A DNA stretch of 32,986 nucleotides from Symbiodinium natans (Eukaryota; Sar; Dinophyceae; Suessiales; Symbiodiniaceae). The position numbers and the translations under genes are program-made. The stretch is taken from positions 363,954 to 396,939 of the forward strand of contig CAJNDS010002486.1 in NCBI GenBank assembly GCA_905221605.1, written 5' to 3'. The notes beneath the pieces are model-generated. The model had not been told where the DNA came from, did no database searches, and saw only the letters and a program-made list of their open reading frames with translations. Shown here one piece after another: positions 26,821 through 32,986 of this stretch. Position 1 is the first letter of the stretch, and the number at the start of each line of letters is the position of its first letter.

Positions 26821-27131
26821 GTGGTCTCAGTGAATCTCTAGTAGTGTGAGTCAGCGTAGTACCTTGCCTGCCTTGCGCGAGTGTGAGCGTCGACGCCCTG
26901 AAGCCATAGCCACTAACGTCGAAACGCCTAGAACCTCACAACCCCTTAAACCCTTTAGTGTACCAAAAAAACCCTAAACCCTGAACCCTCTAGCGTACCA
27001 AAAAAGACCCTGCACCCTCTAATTTTTAAAAAAAAAACCTAAACCCGGCGATGCCCTCAAGCAGCCAGGTGATCCGATTGCCCATGGGCGCCAAGCTGCA
27101 AATCTATGCTGCCAAGCCAGGGCCTCGAAGC
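26821..27131. other. Stretch without a supported gene
   Basis: Contains two tandem copies of a GTACCAAAAAA-containing piece around degenerate CCCTAAA units (26945-27050), and a copy of the GAGTGTGAGCG motif near 26880. Confidence 0.4.
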
Positions 27132-27210
27132 TAGGGTTTAGGGTTTAGGGTTTAGGGTTTAGGGTTTAGGGTTTAGGGTTTAGGGTTGAGGGTTGAGGGT
27201 TGAGGGTTTA
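27132..27210. repeat. Telomere tract, G orientation, with GGTTGAGGG variants
   Basis: Seven TTTAGGG units followed by three TTGAGGG units. Confidence 0.85.
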
Positions 27211-27406
27211 GGAGGATTCTGGCTCAGCAGCCGGTCGGTGACCGAAAGCCCGTTGCAAAAAGGGCTTCGTTTAGAAACCCGGGACGCATAGGCACGCCAT
27301 AGTGCCCACACCGGCTTGAGGCTGCAATCGTTCACAAAATCCATCAGCAGCTCACATATCGACAAGGCACCAGGCATTCCTTTTTCGGAAACAAGGGGAG
27401 TGGGTT

Positions 27407-27502
27407 GGGATGTTCCCCCTTATACTAAGGGTCCTTAATGGGGATTATTATTGGGGGTACCATAATCCCTACTAAGGACTGTTAGTATACGGGGGAACAT
27501 CC
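27407..27502. mobile_element. Inverted-repeat element, family B copy 2
   Basis: 96 bases. GGGATGTTCCCCCTTATACT at the left pairs with AGTATACGGGGGAACATCC at the right, and TAATGGGGATTA/TAATCCCTA continue the pairing. Flanks CAAGGGGAGTGGG and CAAGGAGTGGG suggest a target duplication of about 11 bases. Confidence 0.8.
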
Positions 27503-27517
27503 GCAAGGAGTGGGCCC

Positions 27518-27982
27518 TCAACCCTTTTGCAACTGGGCTGGGGGACTAGACAGATCCGAGATGCCAATCTTGTCGGTTGAGGCCCTTGCAAGAAGCTCTC
27601 TCAGAGTAATGATTGCCAAAAGCTTGCAAAATCGCGAAGGAAAGGTGAGAACCATTAGGATGAAGGTTACTGGACAGACACGCCTAAGCTCTACCAAAAG
27701 TGCAAGACGCTCCGCCTTGTGCTGAGCACGTAACCACTCAAGGGAAGCACTTGGAAAAATTCTCATCCCTAGGAGGAAACGGAGTCGATCGCCGAGACAC
27801 TGAAGAGCGTCACGCATCCCCATTCGGTGACTCAGTTGGCCGGGGTGATGCAGCCAGACGATCAGAGGGAGAGGCTTCACACGGTGTCGCTCCCCAGATG
27901 ACTCTGGCTCCTGCACCAGATCATGGAGTTGGTGGCCGGCAATTTGGAGGGCCACCTCATACTTTCGAATGTGAGACTTGCA
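27518..27982 (-). CDS. Possible minus-strand coding fragment
   Basis: Read on the minus strand: HIRKYEVALQIAGHQLHDLV, QEPESSGERH, then MRDALQCLGDRLRFLLGM and AERLALLVELRRVC. The longest minus-strand candidate with a protein-like pattern. An overlapping minus ORF (27877-28173) could be its upstream part after a frameshift. + frames (27510-27725) compete. Confidence 0.35.
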   Translation of the reverse strand, partial: CKSHIRKYEVALQIAGHQLHDLVQEPESSGERHRVKPLPLIVWLHHPGQLSHRMGMRDALQCLGDRLRFLLGMRIFPSASLEWLRAQHKAERLALLVELRRVCPVTFILMVLTFPSRFCKLLAIITLRELLARASTDKIGISDLSSPPAQLQKG

Positions 27983-28119
27983 TTACTTCTCGGAGAGAAG
28001 TTCCTGAATAGTCTGGGTGCCAACATGACCGTCAGAAAGGTTTCCCTCGAAAGCTTGCACGCCACAAGTCGGCTTCCCATGCAAACTGGAGCTGCGTGGA
28101 GCTGTAAAGCCTCAAACAG

Positions 28120-28317
28120 GTTGATCCGTGTTGCTCGTGCATGGGCTGTATCATCAACCATGTCTTGAAGCACTTGCTTCAGATTTGTGGCCTAGCTTCT
28201 TGGAAAGCCGCAACGAGAAAGCCGCGGTGGATATTGAATTCCTTTGGAGCTTTCCACCATCCGGAGCGAGCGCACAGGGGTTTAAGAATTAGGATTGAGC
28301 CTAGTGGCCAGCCTTGA
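28120..28317 (+). CDS. Coding-like fragment, frame uncertain
   Basis: Two + frames are open to different stops: one reads HGLYHQPCLEALASDLWPSF, LESRNEKAAVDIEFLWSFPP; the other CIINHVLKHLLQICGLASWK, AATRKPRWILNSFGAFHHPE. Both look protein-like; only one can be right. Confidence 0.35.
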   Translation, partial: VDPCCSCMGCIINHVLKHLLQICGLASWKAATRKPRWILNSFGAFHHPERAHRGLRIRIEPSGQP

Positions 28318-28613
28318 GCCAACCCGAAAAAAGCTAAATCAGAGACCCCAAACCTGCGCCCGAAACCTCAACCCGCCCGATGTTCGCTCTCCGGAGATGG
28401 TGCTGCAGAAGCGTCAACCCTAACCCATGACACACTCAGCCAGTAGATGAACCTTATACTTTTGGGCTTTTATTATTTAGTAGGAATAAGCTTTTGCTTT
28501 TTTTTATTCCTTGGTTCTGGGAGAAGTAAGATAACAAGAGCCCACCCTTGACCCTATGCCCTACTTAAACCCTTTAATGTAAGGGGTAGGAACCAAAGCC
28601 TAAGCATGTTACG
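28318..28613. other. Stretch without a gene
   Basis: AT-rich section at 28450-28520, nothing recognised. Confidence 0.4.
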
Positions 28614-28653
28614 CTAAACCCTAAACCCTAAACCCTAAACCCTAAACCCTAAA
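28614..28653. repeat. Interstitial telomere tract, C orientation
   Basis: Five and a half CCCTAAA units. Confidence 0.85.
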
Positions 28654-28664
28654 CGTTGCCACAG

Positions 28665-28769
28665 TTGAGGTATCTTCAGGGACTGCTGGAGTTCATCGAG
28701 AACACGATCGACAAGAAGGGTGAGGTCGTCGATGTCCAGGCCTTCTTATGGGCTTCTCTTGGGGGAACG
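28665..28769 (+). CDS. Exon-like fragment filling a telomere-flanked piece
   Basis: After GTTGCCACAG the frame reads LRYLQGLLEFIENTIDKKGE then VVDVQAFLWASLGGT and meets a G-orientation tract. Strong helix-like pattern and codon bias. Family unknown. Confidence 0.5.
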
Positions 28770-28838
28770 CTAGGGTTCAGGGTTTAGGGTTTAGGGTTTA
28801 GGGTTTAGGGTTTATATAGGGTTTAGGGTTTAGGGTTG
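28770..28838. repeat. Interstitial telomere tract, G orientation
   Basis: TTTAGGG units with a TTTATATAGGG interruption. Confidence 0.85.
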
Positions 28839-28971
28839 CGCCCTCAGTCCGGCTGCAAAGAAAAGCTCAGGGCTTAGGGTCTCGGGTTGCGGGTTTCGGG
28901 AAACTCTTCTGACACCTTACTGTCAAGTTCACATGGATACGGAGGTGTTTGGGGCTGGGTGCCGGTCAGGG

Positions 28972-29074
28972 GTGAGCTCCATGATCTCGACCCGTGCAGG
29001 CGAACTGAGTGCGATGTCCATGCCAAGCTGGACGAAACGGAGTCGTGCTGTCTCCGACCCTTGGGTTTTGGGTT
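28972..29074 (+). CDS. Exon-like fragment, unknown
   Basis: The frame reads VSSMISTRAGELSAMSMPSW then TKRSRAVSDPW and runs into TTTAGGG. A second + frame (from 28887) overlaps but has weaker codon bias. Confidence 0.4.
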
Positions 29075-29112
29075 TAGGGTAGGGTTTAGGGTTTAGGGTT
29101 TACGGTTAGGGC
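29070..29112. repeat. Interstitial telomere tract, G orientation
   Basis: Six units, two of them shortened. The 198 bases that follow are open on the minus strand (29106-29324) but no call is made. Confidence 0.8.
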
Positions 29113-29310
29113 AAACTGTGCAAAAACCCTTCGCCCACCAAAAGACGCACGACTGCCTTAGCCTCTTGCACATGGCAGGGGGAGCTCGACCACTGTAGTA
29201 ATCCCTGTGGAGTGAATCCGCCCGCTTTAGGAAGAAGGGTTTGGCAACCTGAGATGCTTCGAAGGAAACTTATGAGGCATGGTACATAGGCCCAAGCAGA
29301 GCTTCCCCCC

Positions 29311-29364
29311 ACCCTAAACCCCAAACCCCAAACCCCAAACCCTAAACCCTAAACCCTAAACCCT
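29311..29364. repeat. Interstitial telomere tract, C orientation
   Basis: CCCCAAA units grading into CCCTAAA. Confidence 0.85.
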
Positions 29365-29458
29365 GTTGCACTAGCGTGAAGCCTGCTGCCGCAGAGAGTG
29401 CTTGCAAAAAACCCTAAACCCTAAACCCTAAACCAAGAGCTCCGGGTCGAACACCCCC

Positions 29459-29690
29459 ATGCCACGTTTCACCAAAGGGAACTGGGAGTTGCAGGGCCCA
29501 GGTTTAGGGGGACTCTATAGGAGCGCATGCGGGATTTCCCAAACTGCACACCAGGATGCTTCAGAATATCGAGGGCTGAGCGCTGGTGTAGTGATGCCCA
29601 GTGACCAGTGCTTTTGCGACCTTAATCGTACACTTGTCAGAGGGCCTCCCCCCATTGATTGGAGGCATGGTGGGTGGTTTGTTAGATCAG
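29459..29690 (+). CDS. Exon-like fragment, unknown
   Basis: The frame reads MPRFTKGNWELQGPGLGGLY, RSACGISQTAHQDASEYRGL, SAGVVMPSDQCFCDLNRTLV before the next CCCTAAA tract. C-orientation tracts lie on both sides. Confidence 0.35.
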
Positions 29691-29697
29691 GGACAGC

Positions 29698-29738
29698 CCT
29701 AAACCCTAACCCCTAAACCCTAAACCCTAAACCCTAAC
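29698..29738. repeat. Interstitial telomere tract, C orientation
   Basis: Five CCCTAAA units, followed by CACAG, a possible acceptor. Confidence 0.85.
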
Positions 29739-29742
29739 ACAG

Positions 29743-29880
29743 CCAATGCAACAGCAATAGCAGCGCGGGCCCTGTGGCGATCGTGCGCCTCGTCCATGTG
29801 GTCTCGCCGTGTCATTCCACTGAGAGGCCCATGCGCTCCTGCGCAAGAAGGGGCATCCTTAGGCTCGCAAGCAGACCCAG
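29743..29880 (+). CDS. Exon-like fragment with AG and GT borders
   Basis: Between CTAACACAG and the donor GTCCTAGG the GC-biased frame reads SNSSAGPVAIVRLVHVVSPC, HSTERPMRSCARRGILRLAS, RPR. A second frame is open but with poor codon bias. C-orientation tract on the left, G-orientation on the right. Confidence 0.45.
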
Positions 29881-29889
29881 GTCCTAGGT

Positions 29890-29946
29890 CAGGGGTTTAG
29901 GGTTTAGGGTTCAGGGTTTAGGGTCTAGGGTTTAGGGTTTAGGGTT
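29890..29946. repeat. Interstitial telomere tract, G orientation
   Basis: TTTAGGG units with TTCAGGG and TCTAGGG variants. Confidence 0.85.
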
Positions 29947-30344
29947 AGCGTTGCTCCTTCCACAGTTCCACAGGCATTGTAAGCATGGGCTTTGCAGGGA
30001 ATGCCGCGGCCGTAGCTGATGGAACAAAGAGGAGGCCTCGTGCTCCAAGCTCTTGTCGGGAATGAGTGCAACCCATGTCTTGCTGTCCCTACGCTTTTCC
30101 GAGAACGGCCTAATGAGCAGCCTGTGAGTCTAACACCTGGCCGAACTCAGATTCCTCATTCTTGCGAGGAACGGCTGTAGCTTAGGTCGTCCTGCGATTG
30201 ATGCCATTGCCCATGCTCCGTGGTGATGGCCCGATTTTGCGCAAGCGGTGGCAAAACAGAAGCTGCCGCGCAGGAGTTTGAAAGGCGTCGGTAGGGGACC
30301 CATGTTTTTTTGCACCCTTTTTTCTGGGCATTTTCATTTTATTG
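29947..30344. other. Stretch without a gene
   Basis: A 61-codon minus ORF (30130-30315) is seen without support. T-runs at 30305-30340 lie just before the U6-like sequence and could be promoter-like. Confidence 0.35.
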
Positions 30345-30442
30345 CCCTATTTTCTGGTAGAAAACCTCTCTAACCCTTGGAATGAGACAGAGAAGATTAG
30401 CATGGCCCCTGCGAAAGGATGACAGGTACAAATCGAGAAGAA
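30345..30442 (+). ncRNA. U6-like spliceosomal snRNA sequence, possibly a pseudogene
   Basis: The core matches U6: TTGGAA (30378), ACAGAGA box (30387-30393), then AGATTAGCATGGCCCCTGCG, AAGGATGAC and ACAAATCGAGAAG. U6 is the catalytic snRNA of the spliceosome. The internal stem-loop strands CCCC/AAGG are kept. The usual 5' hairpin sequence is absent, but TTTTCT-GGT-AGAAAA (30350-30364) forms a hairpin at the expected distance. CGCAAGG is changed to CGAAAGG and GACACGC to GACAGGT, and no T-run terminator follows, so a retroposed or decayed copy is likely. Confidence 0.65.
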
Positions 30443-30602
30443 GAGACCCTAAACCTCCCCCCCCCGCACCCCCCCCCCCCCGCCCAAAAAAGAAAGAGAA
30501 AAAACATGCCAAAAGAAAAGAGAATAAAGGGCCAACAAAAAGAAGTGCACCCGTTCTGTAGGTTCCATTTGTTGTGGGGGTTGAAGGCTTAAAACTCACA
30601 GC

Positions 30603-30660
30603 CCCAAACCCTAAACCCCAAACCCCAAACCCCAAACCCTAAACCCTAAACCCTAAGCCC
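30603..30660. repeat. Interstitial telomere tract, C orientation
   Basis: CCCCAAA and CCCTAAA units. The 108 bases after it (30661-30768) are open in + frames and precede a G-orientation block. Confidence 0.85.
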
Positions 30661-30768
30661 TTTTCGCCTACGGCCGAGGTGTGGGCCCCTCCTTCCCAAT
30701 CTGGAGGGTCTCCTCGCGTCCTTCGAGCCCCACCTTCGGCCCCTCAGACGGCGCTTTGCGGCGAATCG

Positions 30769-31072
30769 AGTTTAGGGTTTTTTAGGGTTTTTTAGGGTTT
30801 TTTAGGGTTTTTTAGGGTTTCTTAGGGTTTCTTAGGGTTTTATGGGGTATTATGGGGTTTTGGTTTTTTTAGGGTTTTTTAGGGTTTTATGGGGTTTTGG
30901 GGTTTTATGGGTTTTTAGGGTTTTAAGGGTTTTTTAGGTTTTTTAGGGTTTTAGGGTTTTTTTAGGGTTTTTATGGTTTTTGGGGTTTTATGGGGTTTTA
31001 GGGTTTTATGGGTTTTTAGGGTTTTGGGGTTTTGGGGTTTAGGGTTTTTAGGGTTTTTAGGCTTACTGCAAC
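30769..31072. repeat. T-rich telomere-like block
   Basis: It starts with TTTTTTAGGG units of 10 bases and continues with TTTCTTAGGG, TTTTATGGGG, TTTTGGGG and TTTTTAGGG variants over 300 bases. This is a G-orientation telomere-like array with lengthened T-runs, unlike the 7-base tracts elsewhere. Confidence 0.8.
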
Positions 31073-31151
31073 AGCCCGGCAGCAAAAAGTGTTTTTAGGG
31101 TTTAGGGTTTAGGAAGCTCTTAGCAAGGATGTTTCGTTTATTTCGTAGTTT

Positions 31152-31205
31152 CGTTCATGTCGTTCATGTCGTTCATGTCGTTCATGTCGTCCATTTCGTC
31201 CATTG
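31152..31205. repeat. Tandem repeat, 9-base unit
   Basis: About six units of TTCATGTCG, later TCCATTTCG. Any reading as a Met-Ser-Phe repeat protein is not supported. Confidence 0.8.
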
Positions 31206-31484
31206 GCTTTAAGAGACCAACCTCTTTCTCAAAAATCGCCGTTTCAGGGCAAACAGAGGCTGGAGGGTTGCACCACCGGCACCTAATTGTAGGCCCTGTA
31301 AGCTGTCAACACCGCAGAATCCTCAGAGGATTGCTGCGCCAATGTATGAATGCGCCCTCCCAGAAAGCCAGGCGTTGGCCACAACTGTCGGAAGAGGCAG
31401 GGGTGGAGTCACGCCATTTTAGGGTTTGACAGAGGGTGGGGTTGCCCCCGTTTGGAAGAGCTGTGCGGATGTCAATTTTCGGCA

Positions 31485-31510
31485 GAGTGTCAGCTAGGCA
31501 GGTGGCAAGA
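31485..31510 (+). repeat. GWQ/GGGTGGCAA junction motif, copy 4
   Basis: GTGTCAGCTAGGCAGGTGGC is followed by AAGAAACCCC. It matches 1837-1857 at all but one of about 22 bases. A frame through it reads ECQLGRWQE. Confidence 0.6.
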
Positions 31511-31709
31511 AACCCCAAACCCTCAACCCAAGACCACGCACACAGGAAACTATTCACCCCCCAGTCGCAAACCCCAAGCAGGACAAGAGCTCCGATCCTT
31601 TTGCGAACTGTGCCCTGGCATTTGGCGGACCATGTAAGGTTAAAACGGTTGATGGTTTCGGCTTGAGGGTTTTGGGGCTCAGGGTACCCTGGGGCAAAAT
31701 GTATTCCGA

Positions 31710-31757
31710 ACCCTAAACCCTAAACCCTAAACCCTAAACCCTAAAAAACCCTAAACC
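31710..31757. repeat. Interstitial telomere tract, C orientation
   Basis: Six CCCTAAA units, one with extra A residues. Confidence 0.85.
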
Positions 31758-32045
31758 CCCACTATTCTCCCCGACCAGGGCCTCCTGGCTCGGGGTAATG
31801 TGCAGGGCTTCCAAAAAAGTTGAGGTTTGAAGGTCGGCGAGGATGAACACTGTTGAAAAAGAGGTTGCGCTCGCTCTCTCGGTTTCTATGTTGGGTTCCG
31901 GCTCCAGCAGTAAGACTCTGGGCCTCGGAAGTTCCTGTCTTTCACACGCTAGTGTGTGCGGGTAACACCCAGAATGTGAGAATGACGGACTTAGGCTTTC
32001 AGGTTAACAGGGTTTGGCACTATGGGTTCTTGCGTTGGAAGTACA

Positions 32046-32148
32046 CAGTTTGGACAACTGCGAAGCGATCCCTTTCTGGTCCCTATTATATCATGGCACC
32101 TAATAGTTAGGGTGCCCCAAGAAAGATCATAATTGTTGACAGCCACCC
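32046..32148. mobile_element. Inverted-repeat element, family C copy 1 (inverse orientation)
   Basis: The part 32061-32148 aligns with the reverse complement of 32599-32700: TCCCTTT, GGCACCTAATA, TTAGGGT, CCCCAA, AAAGATCA, TTGACA, CCACCC in order. The left end is rearranged (TTTGGACAACTGCG). Confidence 0.65.
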
Positions 32149-32238
32149 ATAAGCCTGCCCTTAAACAAGTTGAGGGCTGTCGGCTCTCGATATGGCGAAG
32201 CTGTCTGAGACTTTTTTCGAAGGTGCTTTTTCTTTTGT

Positions 32239-32278
32239 AAACCCTGAACCCTAAACCCTAACCCTAAACCCTAAACTC
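32239..32278. repeat. Short telomere tract, C orientation
   Basis: CCCTAAA units with CCCTGAA and CCCTAA variants. Confidence 0.8.
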
Positions 32279-32433
32279 CCTAAACATGTGGGTCTTGGAT
32301 CTGTTGCGAATTTGGGGTTTGTCATCTTTGTTTTCTAAGGCGGGAAGGCATGGGTTGGCGTGGGATCTTGGCATTTCGTAGATTTGGGCTCTGAAGTTTT
32401 TTACACAGCAATCCCTCTTCAGTTGCCCCGTGG

Positions 32434-32458
32434 AGCATTGCTAGACGGGTGGCAAAAA
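32434..32458 (+). repeat. GWQ/GGGTGGCAA junction motif, copy 5
   Basis: TTGCTAGACGGGTGGCAAAA lies directly before CTCCCTAAACTCCCTAAACC. A frame reads ALLDGWQK. Confidence 0.55.
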
Positions 32459-32598
32459 ACTCCCTAAACTCCCTAAACCCTGAACCCAAAACTTTCCCTC
32501 AACCCTGTGTGCCCGACAAGCCAGCTCACACCTTCGCACGGCAAGGCCTGCTGGGACCCTTCGAGCACGATGCCGGCAGCGGCACCTCGACAACATGT

Positions 32599-32700
32599 GG
32601 GTGGTTGTCAAAAATTGTGATCTTTTTTGGGGTACCCTAAATATTAGGTGCCGTATTCTAATCGGGATCCAAAAAGGGACCATCATTTGGACAACCACCC
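32599..32700. mobile_element. Inverted-repeat element, family C copy 2
   Basis: 102 bases with GGGTGGTTGTC at the left and GACAACCACCC at the right, an 11-base terminal inverted repeat with one internal base differing in spacing. The interior carries TTTTTTGGGGTACCCTAAATA. No ORF. Other copy at 32046-32148. Confidence 0.8.
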
Positions 32701-32986
32701 TGTGAACTCTCTAGCAAGAGCAGGTGAGGCGCAGATTCCCAGAAGTCCATGCCCAGATTACGACAAGGGTCCCAATATCAGAAATGCTCATTTTGCAAAT
32801 TTTCCTGAAAAGCAGGGCCCCTCGAGGCCAAGCAGGGGACAGCTTTGATACGGGATGCCTGACGAAGGTCAGACGGCGTGCTTCTACTACGACCTCGAGT
32901 CATTCGGCATGCAAACCTCGAGATTTCCTAGCCCACGTGCTCGGAAAGTCAGGAAGTGTGCTTCTCGTAGAGTCAGATCGCGAGTC
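32701..32986. other. Window end, no gene called
   Basis: A 66-codon + ORF (32648-32848) is open, but its start lies inside the family C element. Nothing else recognised. Confidence 0.35.

Noticed and set aside
28309-28322. Third match to the leader end (TTGGCTCAAGG on the minus strand)
   Set aside because: Only about 10 bases match and the preceding leader bases do not; no intronless gene follows.
31157-31429. ORF beginning with a Met-Ser-Phe repeat
   Set aside because: The start is the 9-base tandem repeat, and three + frames compete after it.
1-32986. rRNA, tRNA, CRISPR arrays, bacterial operons
   Set aside because: None recognised. Regular repeats here are telomeric or microsatellite, and coding pieces show eukaryotic splice signals.

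Overview
The window reads as subtelomeric nuclear DNA of a dinoflagellate-like alga. The reasons are plant/alveolate-type telomere repeats (CCCTAAA on one strand, TTTAGGG on the other), GC-rich codon third positions, very short exons, GC and apparent GA splice donors beside GT, introns bounded by short direct repeats, a sequence resembling a dinoflagellate spliced leader upstream of an intronless gene, and a cysteine-rich multi-pass membrane protein. Chromerids and perkinsids are alternatives. Genus cannot be told.

Layout. The window opens with about 96 bases of C-strand telomere repeat, as expected at a left chromosome end. The same repeat then recurs about fifty times in both orientations along the whole 33 kb, cutting the DNA into pieces mostly 50-700 bases long. 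Both repeat orientations contain stops in every frame, so no protein can read through them. Many pieces nevertheless hold short, protein-like open stretches of 20-80 codons, nearly all on the + strand, and several carry clear splice signals. Many predicted ORFs end in translated telomere repeat (NPKP or GFRV tails), which is an artefact.

Region by region: 1-5.3 kb, telomere tracts, a small inverted-repeat element and a few exon-like pieces. 5.9-6.9 kb, an intronless gene for a possible plastid DUF1997-like protein with a spliced-leader-like match upstream. 7-13.4 kb, more tracts and exon-like pieces, microsatellites and a mobile element. 13.8-14.4 kb, two exon-like pieces separated by a putative introner, followed by a minisatellite and a GTG-rich block. 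15.4-22.6 kb, the densest alternation of exon-like pieces and telomere tracts. 23.1-26.1 kb, the best gene: five exons whose lengths sum to an exact 805 codons, encoding a coiled-coil plus multi-pass membrane protein with a cysteine-rich C-terminus. 26.2-33 kb, further tracts, exon-like pieces, a U6-like snRNA sequence, a T-rich telomere-like block and two copies of an inverted-repeat element.

The most interesting signals are: (i) the telomere-repeat/exon mosaic, in which small pieces tend to be flanked CCCTAAA on the left and TTTAGGG on the right; (ii) a telomere tract lying inside an intron of the five-exon gene; (iii) introns with 4-base boundary repeats and shared 3' ends, the mark of introner-type intron insertion; (iv) four small families of inverted-repeat elements with two copies each; (v) a short motif (GCTAGGCGGGTGGCAA-like) that repeatedly precedes telomere tracts. 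All assignments come from reading the sequence; no database search was possible.
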